From a virus: a stretch of 64,000 nucleotides of DNA. The stretch lies in the IMG/VR virus record IMGVR_UViG_3300031834_000002, positions 25,805-89,804 of that record; one strand, 5' to 3'. The translations under genes were made by a program, and so were the position numbers. Below, in pieces: positions 1 to 8,854 of the stretch. The notes below the pieces were generated by a model, which saw only the letters and a list, made by a program, of their open reading frames with translations, searched no databases and had not been told where the DNA came from. Every line of letters begins with the position of its first letter. Positions within the stretch are counted from its first letter, which is position 1.

Positions 1-2
1 TA

Positions 3-518
3 GAGAATAGATTTAACATTAAGTTAAAACGCAATACACAAGTATTGGGTATCGATACAGCTTCGAAATCTGGTTATTGTATTGCTAAGACAGACGAAAA
101 GAAATTGATATTAGAGATTGGATTTGTAAATATAAATGTATCGCAAATTAAAGATAGAGACACCAGACATGAAATGTTATATAATGCTATATATGAAGCG
201 TTTAATGGATTAATCGCTTCACAATTCGATACAGTTGTTATTGAAAATGTATTTCATAGTTTTAATCCCGATACTACAATTTTACTTTCTCGTTTTGGTG
301 GTATAATTTACAGTATTTGCAAGGCAAAACAAATTAAAAATATTATATGGAAATCGGCTTCGCAAGCAAGAAAAGTATTAGGAATTAATCAAAAATGTCC
401 AAAAGGTAAAGCAAAAGAAACCATTGTAAAAAGAGTTAATAAAAAATTAGATACTCATATTACAAATAATGATGAAATAGACGCAATCGTTTTGGCATTA
501 GTAGGATTAATAAAATGA
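3..518 (+). CDS. RuvC-like Holliday junction resolvase, 5' end cut by window edge
   Basis: RNase H-fold resolvase expected to cut branched recombination or replication intermediates. The first acidic residue lies in VLGIDTASKSG (Asp codon at 54-56), the second in VVIENVF about 63 residues later, and the last pair in NNDEIDAIVLAL near the C-terminus, which is the RuvC order. The frame is open to the left edge (it reads RFNIKLKRNTQVLGID), so the true start lies outside the window and the TTG at 45 is probably internal. ATGA overlap with the next gene. What is seen is the motif set; junction cleavage is inferred from the family. Confidence 0.8.
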   Translation, partial: ENRFNIKLKRNTQVLGIDTASKSGYCIAKTDEKKLILEIGFVNINVSQIKDRDTRHEMLYNAIYEAFNGLIASQFDTVVIENVFHSFNPDTTILLSRFGGIIYSICKAKQIKNIIWKSASQARKVLGINQKCPKGKAKETIVKRVNKKLDTHITNNDEIDAIVLALVGLIK

Positions 519-769
519 ATAATCTTTGGCAAATCACTATAGAACAATATCTCGAAATTATAGAACTTGCAAAACAACATGGTAAAAAAGAAGGCGATAG
601 TATGCAAGAAGAATTTAATGAAATTATGAAAAAATATAAAATTAAATCTTTAGGAACTACAAATAAAGACATTGATGATTTAACTGGAGATTTAAGAGAA
701 AATGGAATAAAAGTATTAAATTTAAAAGAAATAGAACGAAGAAAGAAAAATAATGAAAAAGAAATATAA
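515..769 (+). CDS. hypothetical helical protein, 84 aa
   Basis: Not recognised. Lysine- and glutamate-rich, predominantly helical by composition, with no cysteine cluster or membrane segment. Its ATG overlaps the resolvase stop (ATGA) and its end overlaps the next gene by 17 bases, so it is translated as part of the same operon. Gene reality rests on the tight coupling and phage-like composition; no function is proposed. Confidence 0.6.
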   Translation: MNNLWQITIEQYLEIIELAKQHGKKEGDSMQEEFNEIMKKYKIKSLGTTNKDIDDLTGDLRENGIKVLNLKEIERRKKNNEKEI

Positions 770-1019
770 AATAAAGAAAACAAAAACTCTAATCAAAAAA
801 TTACAGATATTTTTAAACCGCTATCGAACTGTAGAAACTATATATTACGAGTTATTAGAACAAGTAGAAAAAGATATGAAATTAGTTACAGGTATAAAAG
901 ATATTGAATTTTTCTTTTGTGATGGAGAATTCTCAGGAATTGGAAATACTTCACGAACTATGGAATTAATTCATAGACATGAATTAGAAGAAGGAGATAT
1001 AGATGAAGAAAAAAATTAA
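753..1019 (+). CDS. conserved phage hypothetical protein, 88 aa
   Basis: A basic N-terminus is followed by the compact pattern FFFCDGEFSGIGNTSRTM and LIHRHEL. From memory this resembles a recurrent small phage protein family of unknown role (a GIG.xSRTM.LIH pattern). It overlaps both neighbours. The recurrence suggests a real conserved gene, but neither enzymatic nor structural role can be assigned from the sequence. Confidence 0.65.
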   Translation: MKKKYKIKKTKTLIKKLQIFLNRYRTVETIYYELLEQVEKDMKLVTGIKDIEFFFCDGEFSGIGNTSRTMELIHRHELEEGDIDEEKN

Positions 1020-1173
1020 ATATTTATCTAAATGTTGTAAAACAGAAATTATTACGATTATGTCTCCAGATTTTATAGGAGACGATACAAAGACAATGAG
1101 AGTAGGAACTTGTCATTTCGGATGTAATAAATGTGGTAAACCATGTGATATTATACAAAGGAGAAAGAAATAA
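1003..1173 (+). CDS. small cysteine-rich protein, 56 aa
   Basis: ATG at 1003 lies inside the end of the previous gene, and the TAA at 1171-1173 shares its last base with the recA start. The protein has Cys11, Cys12, Cys38, Cys41, Cys44 and Cys48, consistent with a small zinc-binding fold. Perfect end-to-start coupling on both sides argues that it is a real gene although very short. Function unknown. Confidence 0.5.
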   Translation: MKKKIKYLSKCCKTEIITIMSPDFIGDDTKTMRVGTCHFGCNKCGKPCDIIQRRKK

Positions 1174-2222
1174 TGGGCAGACATCCAAAGGATTGTAATT
1201 GTGAAAATTGTAAAAAAGATAATAAAGAAGAAATAAAACAACCTATACAATCAGAACAAAATAAAGATTTTGAACATCTTATGAAAGAATATGAAAATAA
1301 ATACAATGCCAAACCTGCTTCAAAAATTGTTATTCTTCCTAAAATCAGAACAGGAATATATGCCCTCGATTATGTATTATCAGGAGGTATTGCCCAATGC
1401 GAAGGAGGTCATAAGATAGAGTTTCATGGTAGAGAATCTTCTGGTAAAACTACTATGGCTTTAAAAGTTATCTCCAAATATCAAGAATTAAATAAAACCT
1501 GTGTTTTTATAAATGCCGAAAATTCATATGACCCTCAATGGGCAGAAATTAATGGAGTAAATAATGAAAAATTATTAGTCCTTAAACCCGACACTCTTGA
1601 ACAAGCAGGAGATATATTAATAGATTTAATTCCTAAAGTTGATTTGATAGTTATTGATAGTATTATTGCACTCATTCCTGCCGAAGAATTAGAAGGGTCT
1701 TTAGAAGATAAACATATGGCAAGTTCGGCAAAAATAAATGCTCCTTTATGTAGAAGAATTAATCAGACATATAAAGATTTTAAGACAACTATTATTTTTA
1801 TTAATCAGATAAGAGAAAAGGTTGGAATTATGTATGGCAACCCAGAAACTACAAGTGGTGGGCGTGCATTACGTCATCTTTATGATACTACTGTAGAGAT
1901 AAAAACAGGAAAATCTATAGAAATATCTGTAGAAGGTCTGGATAAAAAAGAACGAATAGGAAACGAAACCATATTAATTAATAAAAAAAATAAAAAAGGA
2001 GTTCCTTTTAGACAAACTATTGTCGATTTTTACTTAACAGGTATTCTGGACAATCGCAAATCTTTACTTTATGCAGGTATTAAATTCGGAATTATTAAGT
2101 TAATGGGTAATACTTATAGTTATAAAGATATAAAAGCAGTAGGAAAAGATAAATTTGGAGAACTTTTAACGGATAAAATGTTAAAAGAAATTGAAGACGA
2201 TATTTGGAAATCTCAACCATGA
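1173..2222 (+). CDS. recA: RecA-family recombinase
   Basis: ATP-dependent strand-exchange protein of the RecA/UvsX group. Walker A is GRESSGKT (residues 86-93) and Walker B is DLIVIDS (157-163). The DNA-binding loop region at 211-230 starts NQIREKVGIMYG and ends PETTSGG, very close to bacterial RecA. An extra N-terminal segment with Cys8, Cys10 and Cys13 precedes the core and looks like a small metal site. At 349 aa it is near full RecA length but lacks an obvious long acidic C-terminal domain. It heads the recombination module with the resolvase upstream. ATGA overlap with the HNH gene downstream. Confidence 0.93.
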   Translation: MGRHPKDCNCENCKKDNKEEIKQPIQSEQNKDFEHLMKEYENKYNAKPASKIVILPKIRTGIYALDYVLSGGIAQCEGGHKIEFHGRESSGKTTMALKVISKYQELNKTCVFINAENSYDPQWAEINGVNNEKLLVLKPDTLEQAGDILIDLIPKVDLIVIDSIIALIPAEELEGSLEDKHMASSAKINAPLCRRINQTYKDFKTTIIFINQIREKVGIMYGNPETTSGGRALRHLYDTTVEIKTGKSIEISVEGLDKKERIGNETILINKKNKKGVPFRQTIVDFYLTGILDNRKSLLYAGIKFGIIKLMGNTYSYKDIKAVGKDKFGELLTDKMLKEIEDDIWKSQP

Positions 2223-2833
2223 AAAAAATATATTATTGTATAGATTGTAGAAAACAACTTACAGCAACAAATCCTATAAAGAGATGTCGAAAATGTCATT
2301 ATAAGTATCAAGTTAAAGAAAATAATCCTAATTGGAAAAATCTTCCTATTTTATTATGTATTGATTGTGGTAAAGAATTATGTAAAAGTGCACGTGCTAT
2401 GAAATGTATAAGATGCGATAAATGTTCGATTTTATTTCAATTAAAAGGAAATCCTGAAAATCATCCAAGATTTAAAACACATCATACAGAAGCAACAAAA
2501 CAAAAAATAAGTATTAAAGCTAAAAAAAGGTTAGAAGACCCTACTAATCATCCAATGTGGCAAGGTGGGCTTTCAAAATTGCCTTATCCTATCATTTTTA
2601 ACAATAAATTAAAAACAGAAATTAGAGAACGTGATAATTATAAATGTAAAAAATGTAATATTACAGAAAAAGAAAATAAACAATTATTAGATATTCATCA
2701 TATTGATTATAATAAAACTAATTGTAAACCAGAAAATTTGGTCAGTGTATGTCATAAATGTAATAGCGAAGTAAATGCTAATAGAGATTATTGGTTCGCA
2801 TATTTTAATTATATTGTAAAGGAGGTGATATAA
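2219..2833 (+). CDS. free-standing HNH homing-type endonuclease with zinc-ribbon modules (copy A)
   Basis: Two to three Cx2C...Cx2C ribbons (CIDC...CRKC, CIDCGK, CIRC/CDKC) and an NHPMWQGG linker lead to a C-terminal HNH site with IHHIDYNKTN and CHKCN, ending NANRDYWFAYFNY. The ATG at 2219 overlaps the recA stop by ATGA and is preferred over the upstream in-frame codon at 2204. It sits directly behind recA, a conserved gene, as free-standing homing endonucleases often do. Its C-terminus is close to those of copies B and H. DNA target and homing are inferred. Confidence 0.85.
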   Translation: MKKIYYCIDCRKQLTATNPIKRCRKCHYKYQVKENNPNWKNLPILLCIDCGKELCKSARAMKCIRCDKCSILFQLKGNPENHPRFKTHHTEATKQKISIKAKKRLEDPTNHPMWQGGLSKLPYPIIFNNKLKTEIRERDNYKCKKCNITEKENKQLLDIHHIDYNKTNCKPENLVSVCHKCNSEVNANRDYWFAYFNYIVKEVI

Positions 2834-3109
2834 TTGGAAAATCCAGAAATAACACCAATACCAATTAAGATACCAGAAGTTATTAGATTACAAGGGTTTA
2901 AAATTGAAGTTAGGCGAAGTGCTAATCCAGATGGTCAACTTCAATCTTTGGAAAAAGCTCTTAAAATTTTAAAGAGAAAACTTGAAAAAGATGGAGTTTT
3001 AAGAGAAATTAAGGAAAGAAAATGTTTTATAAAGCCATCTATGATAGAACATATTCGTGTAGGTAAAATAGAACGATTAAATGAATTAAATAGGAAAAAA
3101 TTATTATGA
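2834..3109 (+). CDS. rpsU: phage-encoded ribosomal protein bS21 homologue
   Basis: Residues about 38-90 match bS21: ALKILKRKLEKDGVLREIKE, then a KP motif (FIKPS) and a basic C-terminal helix, as in bacterial S21 (ALRRFKR..EKAGVL.E...KP). bS21 joins the 30S subunit near the mRNA exit and the anti-Shine-Dalgarno region. The start is a TTG preceded by a near-perfect GGAGGTGAT site at 2821-2829. About 37 extra N-terminal residues precede the conserved part. Phage bS21 genes are known from metagenomic phages; incorporation into host ribosomes to favour phage mRNA is an inference. Confidence 0.85.
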   Translation: MENPEITPIPIKIPEVIRLQGFKIEVRRSANPDGQLQSLEKALKILKRKLEKDGVLREIKERKCFIKPSMIEHIRVGKIERLNELNRKKLL

Positions 3110-3741
3110 TTTATTGGACATCAGATTGGCACATAAACCATGCTAACGCAATAAAATACTGTGGCAGGACTATATATATGAACGAAGAAGAATTATCTAT
3201 ATATAATCTTTTGAAAGATAAACCAATGCATGAACAGAAACAATTTAAAATAAGCAAGGAATCTGTCGATAAAATGAATCAGGATATAATCTATCGTTGT
3301 AATGAACGAGTTAAAGAAGAAGATACTTTATTTTTTGTAGGAGATTTAGGGTTTAAATCTGGCACAGGACGAGGAGAAGGCGAACCAGAAAAATTGCAAA
3401 AATATATTTCTCAAATTAACTGCAAGAATATTATTTGGATAGAAGGCAATCATGATTATGCAGGAAGAAATGGTTTCAAAACTATAATAAGAAAAGTAAT
3501 TGTTCATTATGGCGGAATGGATATTTGTATTGTTCATGACCCCAAATTTGCAGATATTAGATATAAATTGAATTTAGTTGGTCATGTGCATAATAATTGG
3601 CTAATTTCGAGAATAGAAAAAGGAGAATTATTTACAAACTGCTATAATGTTGGCGTAGATATGCATAATTTTTATCCCATAGACTTTAATAAAATAATGA
3701 AAAATTTAACAAAAGGAGAGAAAGAAAATGAAATTACTTAA
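3106..3741 (+). CDS. calcineurin-like metallophosphoesterase
   Basis: Carries the complete dinuclear metal site of the family: Asp7-x-His9 (SDWHINH), Asp80 (VGDLG), Asn115-His116 (EGNHDY), His144 (VHDP) and His160-x-His162 (GHVHNNW). At 211 aa it is a minimal catalytic domain and probably acts on phosphodiesters or phosphomonoesters in the cytoplasm. The actual substrate is not visible. It overlaps bS21 by ATGA and the next gene by 14 bases. It is one of three phosphoesterases of this fold in the window. Confidence 0.85.
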   Translation: MIYWTSDWHINHANAIKYCGRTIYMNEEELSIYNLLKDKPMHEQKQFKISKESVDKMNQDIIYRCNERVKEEDTLFFVGDLGFKSGTGRGEGEPEKLQKYISQINCKNIIWIEGNHDYAGRNGFKTIIRKVIVHYGGMDICIVHDPKFADIRYKLNLVGHVHNNWLISRIEKGELFTNCYNVGVDMHNFYPIDFNKIMKNLTKGEKENEIT

Positions 3742-4420
3742 AGGAACTGACAAAATAATAGATGCAATCAATAATAATCAAAAAGATATTGAAAAAATAC
3801 ATAAATCAATATTCGAGAAAAAAATGAAGAACAAAAAATTTAAAAAGACCTACGATAAAGTTGCACAAGGATTAGAAGAAACTGCAAAGTCCCTGAAAAT
3901 GACAGAAGTAGGAGTGGGTAAAAAATATAAAGATATAGACGAAATGTTGGATGATATGAAAAAAGATTGGACTGTATTAGACCATTTAGAAAGTTATTGG
4001 TATAGATATTTCTGGAATTATGTCGAACAAATAATACCACGAATTAGAACATTTATTCAAAGAGGTATAAGAGGATGGGCAATTTCGGATACTTGGAGTT
4101 TCGATTATTATTTAGCTAAAGTTATTGCAGAAGGGTGTCAACATTTAAAAAATAATAGTTATCATGAACTTCATGAGCAAAAAGATTTTAATACAATTAT
4201 ACAAACATTTAAAACAGCAACCGATATTTTAGAATATCAAAAATATTATATTTCCTCTGAAGAATTTACTTGGGCAAAATATAAAAAAGCAATACGATTT
4301 CATAAAACAAATGATAAAAAATATAATCAAGATTGCCATGTAATGACTTTGCGAGAAGTAAAACGATTTGAAAAAGGATTCGATTTATTTAAGAAATATT
4401 TTTTTGGACTTTGGGATTAA
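3728..4420 (+). CDS. conserved phage protein of unknown function, 230 aa
   Basis: A charged, probably coiled-coil N-terminal third is followed by an aromatic-rich segment containing RGIRGWAISDTWSFDYYL and AKVIAEGCQHL. From memory this W-S-D-T-W...DYYLAKVI pattern recurs in unrelated tailed phages near replication genes, without a known role. A ribosome site (AGGAGAG) precedes the ATG. The protein is soluble by composition. Confidence 0.7.
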   Translation: MKLLKGTDKIIDAINNNQKDIEKIHKSIFEKKMKNKKFKKTYDKVAQGLEETAKSLKMTEVGVGKKYKDIDEMLDDMKKDWTVLDHLESYWYRYFWNYVEQIIPRIRTFIQRGIRGWAISDTWSFDYYLAKVIAEGCQHLKNNSYHELHEQKDFNTIIQTFKTATDILEYQKYYISSEEFTWAKYKKAIRFHKTNDKKYNQDCHVMTLREVKRFEKGFDLFKKYFFGLWD

Positions 4421-4422
4421 AT

Positions 4423-4623
4423 ATGAAAAAATATATACCATGTCAAATTTGTAAATGTAAAGATTGTTTAAAAGGAACTTATCGTATTAATTCTTGGTTT
4501 TGCCCAATTCTTAAAAAACAAATTTGTGATATTTGTTGTCATTTTGATATGGATGCAATAGAATATAAAAAAATTCGTAAACAATGTATAAAAACAAATT
4601 GTAAACATTACGCAGAATTATAA
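4423..4623 (+). CDS. small zinc-binding protein, 66 aa
   Basis: Begins MKKYIPCQICKCKDC; the ATG at 4423, two bases after the previous stop, is preferred over a TTG at 4411. Clusters of cysteines (CQICKCKDC, CPILKKQICDICC, and a distal pair) with histidines suggest one or two zinc sites. Function unknown. It lies in a run of small co-directional genes between the 230-aa protein and the cupin. Confidence 0.6.
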   Translation: MKKYIPCQICKCKDCLKGTYRINSWFCPILKKQICDICCHFDMDAIEYKKIRKQCIKTNCKHYAEL

Positions 4624-4627
4624 TCAA

Positions 4628-4828
4628 ATGAGAAAATGTAAATATTGCAATTCAATTTGGGTATGTTGGAATTGGATAAAAGCACAAAATTATTATATTC
4701 ATGAATGTTGGGATTGTGGAGATGGTATTGCAGGTTCTTGTTTTGACACTAAAGAAGAAGTAAAAAATGGTATTCCTTATTGGATATTGAAATATTTTCA
4801 TAGATATTTTAAAAAAGGAGAATTATGA
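4628..4828 (+). CDS. small zinc-ribbon protein, 66 aa
   Basis: CKYC near the N-terminus and CWDC some 25 residues later form a plausible zinc ribbon, with an aromatic-rich core (WVCWNWIKAQNYY). The stop overlaps the next start by ATGA. Possibly nucleic-acid binding or protein-interaction only; no family recognised with confidence. Confidence 0.6.
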   Translation: MRKCKYCNSIWVCWNWIKAQNYYIHECWDCGDGIAGSCFDTKEEVKNGIPYWILKYFHRYFKKGEL

Positions 4829-5049
4829 AAAAGAAAATGAAGTTTAAATGTCATTGTGGATTTCATATAATAGATATAGATACTGAACCATTAGAAGGCG
4901 AAAATTATATTGGCATTAGTATTTATAATCATATTTCTACAAATAGTGGTAAAAAATTAAAAAAACCTATTCATGAAGGAACAGTGGTATTAATAGGAGA
5001 AGAAGCAAGAAAATTTAAAGAATTTATTAAAAAAGGAGAACTAAAATGA
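4825..5049 (+). CDS. hypothetical protein, 74 aa
   Basis: Starts with a CHC pair, then a beta-rich segment (GISIYNHIS) and a helical end (EEARKFKEFIKKG). Coupled to both neighbours by ATGA overlaps and preceded by AAAGGAG. It resembles small early phage proteins of unknown role. Confidence 0.6.
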   Translation: MKKKMKFKCHCGFHIIDIDTEPLEGENYIGISIYNHISTNSGKKLKKPIHEGTVVLIGEEARKFKEFIKKGELK

Positions 5050-5495
5050 GAATACTTGAAATTGAACAAATGTTTCAAAAAGAAGAAACTCTTACCAAAG
5101 TGCTTGAAGAATGTAAGGGAGATTTTGAACAAATAGATTATTATGCTAATTCTGTTTTAAAATCGAAGTTAGCTAATAATGCAGAAGAAGCTAAAGACGC
5201 CTTACTTGTTTTAGCTGGTTGTTATTCGAATTTAACTACTGTTCTTTCAATAGCGATAGCCGAAAAAAAGAATAGAGAAGATAAGGAATATAATCGCCTT
5301 CGTATTGAAATCGAAAATGCTGGTGGAAAATTTACTTCTGCAAGTGCAGAAAAACAAGCAAGTGTTTATATTGTTAATTATAGACGAATTCGTAATATAA
5401 TAGAAGGATACGTTACTGGATGCGAAAAACAGATGTCGGCTCTTCAATCTACTTTAAAGAACGAAAAAAGAACATATAATAATACACCAGAATAA
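5046..5495 (+). CDS. hypothetical coiled-coil protein, 149 aa
   Basis: Largely helical, with an alanine-rich central helix and a C-terminal segment NYRRIRNIIEGYVTGCEKQM followed by SALQSTLK. This end recalls small coiled-coil proteins that accompany phage recombination genes, but the match is from memory and no activity can be given. No membrane segment. Preceded by AAAGGAG; ATGA overlap with the gene before. Confidence 0.65.
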   Translation: MRILEIEQMFQKEETLTKVLEECKGDFEQIDYYANSVLKSKLANNAEEAKDALLVLAGCYSNLTTVLSIAIAEKKNREDKEYNRLRIEIENAGGKFTSASAEKQASVYIVNYRRIRNIIEGYVTGCEKQMSALQSTLKNEKRTYNNTPE

Positions 5496-5504
5496 AGAAT
5501 AATT

Positions 5505-5723
5505 ATGGAAAATAAAATAAAAAGCGTTCTTATTATTTGTAGAGAAAGACCAACAGAAGAATTTGATGTTTATTATTGCGTGGGTAGATATGGAACATCA
5601 CGAATCGAAAAAGGTCAAAGAACAGGCGATATGGCTTACATTGATATTTATAACATCTATAAAGATGAAAAATTAATTGCAACTATCGAACGTCCTGATG
5701 TAATAGAATATGAGGTAATTTAA
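5505..5723 (+). CDS. hypothetical protein, 72 aa
   Basis: A short beta-rich protein (VLIICRERP, FDVYYCVGRYG, YIDIYNIYKDEK). Not recognised. It lies between the coiled-coil protein and the cupin in the same direction and lacks cysteine pairs or hydrophobic helices. Reality is supported by position and absence of competing frames. Confidence 0.55.
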   Translation: MENKIKSVLIICRERPTEEFDVYYCVGRYGTSRIEKGQRTGDMAYIDIYNIYKDEKLIATIERPDVIEYEVI

Positions 5724-5725
5724 AA

Positions 5726-6190
5726 ATGGAAAAGAAGATTTGGGGAAGTAAAATAAGATTATTAGAAACTCCTACTGTGGTAGTAGATTTATTGGCATTA
5801 GATAAGAATTCATTTTGTTCTTGGCATTATCATGAATTCAAATATAATATGTTTTTTGTTTTGGAAGGGATTGTAGAAATTAATTTACAACATAAATCTA
5901 AAACAATAGATAGATATAAATATTACATAGTAGAACCTAAAATCAAACATCAATTTATTACAAAAGGCAAAGCAACAATGTTAGAAATAATGTATACAAA
6001 ATCTGTATTAGAACAAGATATAATAAGAGAAATACAAGGTGGTAAAATTATTAATGGTAAACATATTACAGAAGATAAATTAAATAAAAAAGATATTTAC
6101 CAACTACCTGAAATGGATTATAACGACCATAATGAAGAAAGAGATTTTGGTAGAGGGTTTAATGGTATGAGAGAAAAAGATTATGAATAA
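5726..6190 (+). CDS. cupin-domain protein
   Basis: Small beta-barrel protein with the cupin metal motif WHYHEFKYNMFFVLEG (His34, His36) and a second-half histidine in KIKHQF (His75). Its N-terminal 95 residues are one cupin_2 domain, as in sugar-phosphate isomerase or epimerase relatives. The charged C-terminal tail of about 55 residues is unlike the family. The ligand is unknown; a link to the sugar cassette further right is only speculation. A GAGGT ribosome site precedes ATG 5726. Confidence 0.75.
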   Translation: MEKKIWGSKIRLLETPTVVVDLLALDKNSFCSWHYHEFKYNMFFVLEGIVEINLQHKSKTIDRYKYYIVEPKIKHQFITKGKATMLEIMYTKSVLEQDIIREIQGGKIINGKHITEDKLNKKDIYQLPEMDYNDHNEERDFGRGFNGMREKDYE

Positions 6191-6353
6191 TACATGTTCT
6201 TGTGGTCAAGAAATAAATACAACTGGAATAGGATATAGTCATAGAGTTTATAATGGTCAAGGCGAAGTTATTTATGAACAATGTATGCATGGATGTATAA
6301 CTGTAGATATAAGAATAGATATAGACCCAGATTATTTAGGAGATTTAGGATGA
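6183..6353 (+). CDS. small cysteine-containing protein, 56 aa
   Basis: ATG at 6183 overlaps the cupin stop, and its TGA overlaps the polymerase ATG at 6350 (ATGA). Cys5, Cys7, Cys34 and Cys38 could hold zinc. Perfect coupling on both sides argues for a real short gene, and it also fixes the polymerase start. Function unknown. Confidence 0.55.
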   Translation: MNNTCSCGQEINTTGIGYSHRVYNGQGEVIYEQCMHGCITVDIRIDIDPDYLGDLG

Positions 6354-8596
6354 GACTTATAAATATATTTAATTTTCGCAGAGATGTATATACTTTTTGG
6401 AGAGAAGATAATAATGACTTAAAAATTACTAAATGGACAGGATTTTTTCCATATTTTTATGAAAAAGATTCGAATGGAACTTTTAAATCCTATAAAGGAG
6501 ATACTTTAAAACGTTGGATAGTTTCTGAACCAGCAGAAGTAGCGAAAAAGCGTTCTGTTCATGCTTTCGAAGCTGATATTCTTTTCACCAAACGTTTTTT
6601 AATAGATAAAGTAGATATTATAGAAAAATGTCCTATCAAAGTAGGATTCGTTGATATTGAGATTCAAGCACCTGAATTACCTAATGTAACAGATGCTAAA
6701 TACCCAATTTCTTGTATCTCGGTCTACAACTTCTTGTCTAAAACTATACAAACTTTCTTCTTGCCAGAATACGAAACAGAATATAAAATGATAGATGCTT
6801 TTGTTCTATATTTACAAAAAGAAAAATTTGATATTTTAACAGGATGGAATTTTGTTAAGTTTGATTTTCCTTATCTTGCAAATAGATTTCCAGACTTTGT
6901 AGAAAAAATAAGCCCTATTAATAAATGCAGATATGGCGATGGTCAAGTTTTTTATCCTGCTGGAGTTTCTATTGTAGATTATCTTATTTGGTTTAAAAAG
7001 ATTACTTTAAATAGAGAAAAAGTATATACCTTAGATTATGTATCTCAAAAACATTTAAAACAACCTGCCAAAGTAAAATTAGATTTTATGAAATTAACTC
7101 CTGAATTAAAAGAAAGAAATATTAATGATGTGAAATGTCTTGCAGGATTAGAAGATAAATTTAATTTAATAGGTTATTTTGATGAAATCCGAAGATTAAC
7201 TAAAGTTGAATGGGAAGACCTTGAATTAAATAGTAGAATGATTGATATGCTCTTATTAGAGGAAGCCAAAATACAAAAAGTAGTATTACCAATGAAACCT
7301 GCCGAAGAACGAGGCACTCTTGAAGAAGAATCTGAATTTCAAGGAGCTTATCGAGAAATATTTCAAACAGGTAGATTTGAGAATGTTTATAAGGCAGATA
7401 TAGCCAGTGCTTATCCATATAGTATTATAAATTTTTGTTTAGACCCTGCAAATATTATTTCAACAAAAAGTGATAATTCTATCACTATAAATGATAATGA
7501 ATTTATCCAAAATGATAATGCACTTCTTCCTACTGTAACTAAAAAATTAATTACTCTTAAAAATACTATTAAACAAGAATTAAATAATACTTCTGTAGAT
7601 GCTTTAAATTATAAAGAAGTTAAACAAAAATATGATGCCATTAAAAGTTTAGTAAATTCTGCATTTGGAGTTATGGGTAATCGCTTTTTTAGACTTTATG
7701 ACCCTAAAGTTGCAAGCAGTATTACTTTCATTGTGCGGTCGTTATTACACTATGCAAAAGATAAATTAACAGAAAGAGGATGTAAAATATTATATATAGA
7801 TACTGATGGTATTTTTTATCAGGCAAAAGAAGACCAAATAGATTATCTTAATCAATTAATTAAAGAATGGGCAAAAGAAAAATTTAATAAAGAGAATGTA
7901 GATATTATTTTTGAAAGCGAAGGAATTTATGAAAAAATACTTTTATTAGCATTATGTCGTTATTATGGATTACTTAGAAAATCTAATGGAGAATTAGAAA
8001 CTGAAATTAAAGGTATAGAAATGAAACGTAAAGATTCTACTAATTATTTAGTTATATTCCAAAAAACTCTTATTAATAAAATTTTAGATAATGAACCAAA
8101 AGATAAAATTTATGATTGGATAAAAAACGAAATTAACAATTTTCAAAAACAAAATCTTATAGATATTTCTTTGCCCTGTAAATTAGCTAAATCTCCAGAA
8201 GAATATAAAAATATTCCTATTTCGGTTAGAGCTTTAAAAAATACTCCAAACTTTAAACATAAAATCGGAGACGCTTTTTATTATATTTTCATGGAAGGCA
8301 AAGACACTACTGAAAAAGAAATGGTTATGGCTTTAAGTGAAGACCAACTTGACCATATTAATAAAGAAAATGTGGATTGGCAAAAAATGTTAGAAAGAAA
8401 TATAATAATGAAATTATCTGTAATCTTTGAAGCGATGAAATGGAATATTACTGATATTTATACTGCTCCGCCAAAAGCTAAAAAAAGAGTCAAAAAGGTC
8501 TCAAATACCCTTGATTCTGCCTTAGATTCCTCTATTATAGAGGCAAGGCAAGAAGATGACAAAAATCAGGTAGAAGATACTCAAAAGGAGGAATAA
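6350..8596 (+). CDS. family B DNA polymerase with 3'-5' exonuclease
   Basis: Replicative polymerase of 748 aa. Exo motifs: Asp102-Ile-Glu104 and GWNFVKFDFPYL. Polymerase motif A is DIASAYP (Asp350), motif B KSLVNSAFG, and motif C YIDTDG (Asp484, Asp486); a later MKRKDS fits the KxY-like region. The in-frame extension up to 6281 is rejected because ATG 6350 forms an ATGA overlap with the preceding gene. The length is typical of phage enzymes, and no intein is present. The charged last 40 residues may bind partners. Confidence 0.95.
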   Translation: MRLINIFNFRRDVYTFWREDNNDLKITKWTGFFPYFYEKDSNGTFKSYKGDTLKRWIVSEPAEVAKKRSVHAFEADILFTKRFLIDKVDIIEKCPIKVGFVDIEIQAPELPNVTDAKYPISCISVYNFLSKTIQTFFLPEYETEYKMIDAFVLYLQKEKFDILTGWNFVKFDFPYLANRFPDFVEKISPINKCRYGDGQVFYPAGVSIVDYLIWFKKITLNREKVYTLDYVSQKHLKQPAKVKLDFMKLTPELKERNINDVKCLAGLEDKFNLIGYFDEIRRLTKVEWEDLELNSRMIDMLLLEEAKIQKVVLPMKPAEERGTLEEESEFQGAYREIFQTGRFENVYKADIASAYPYSIINFCLDPANIISTKSDNSITINDNEFIQNDNALLPTVTKKLITLKNTIKQELNNTSVDALNYKEVKQKYDAIKSLVNSAFGVMGNRFFRLYDPKVASSITFIVRSLLHYAKDKLTERGCKILYIDTDGIFYQAKEDQIDYLNQLIKEWAKEKFNKENVDIIFESEGIYEKILLLALCRYYGLLRKSNGELETEIKGIEMKRKDSTNYLVIFQKTLINKILDNEPKDKIYDWIKNEINNFQKQNLIDISLPCKLAKSPEEYKNIPISVRALKNTPNFKHKIGDAFYYIFMEGKDTTEKEMVMALSEDQLDHINKENVDWQKMLERNIIMKLSVIFEAMKWNITDIYTAPPKAKKRVKKVSNTLDSALDSSIIEARQEDDKNQVEDTQKEE

Positions 8597-8839
8597 ATGA
8601 CTAAATATGACTATACAGAACAATATTTAATAGGTATTCAAGAAATAGACACAGAAATAACTTATTATATGATAATTCCTAATAATAAAGATTTAGCAAT
8701 ATTAATGGGTAATTTAAACACAATAGATTATCTTGTTATTAATATTACTCCTTTAATAAATTTTGTAGATTTTGATGAATTTTTATCTAAGATTAGAAAA
8801 AATAACAAACCCAATGATATGAATTATGGAAACAAATAA
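8597..8839 (+). CDS. hypothetical protein, 80 aa
   Basis: Starts immediately after the polymerase stop with an AAAAGGAGGAATAA ribosome site. Mixed alpha/beta composition (YYMIIPNN, YLVINITPL), no cysteine pairs, no clear membrane helix. Not recognised; co-translation with the polymerase is the only context clue. Confidence 0.6.
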   Translation: MTKYDYTEQYLIGIQEIDTEITYYMIIPNNKDLAILMGNLNTIDYLVINITPLINFVDFDEFLSKIRKNNKPNDMNYGNK

Positions 8840-8854
8840 AGGAGAATAAATAGA

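Noticed and set aside
6281-6349. N-terminal extension of the DNA polymerase
   Set aside because: It overlaps a small coupled gene, lacks a ribosome site and reads as a basic non-conserved stretch; ATG 6350 has an ATGA overlap.
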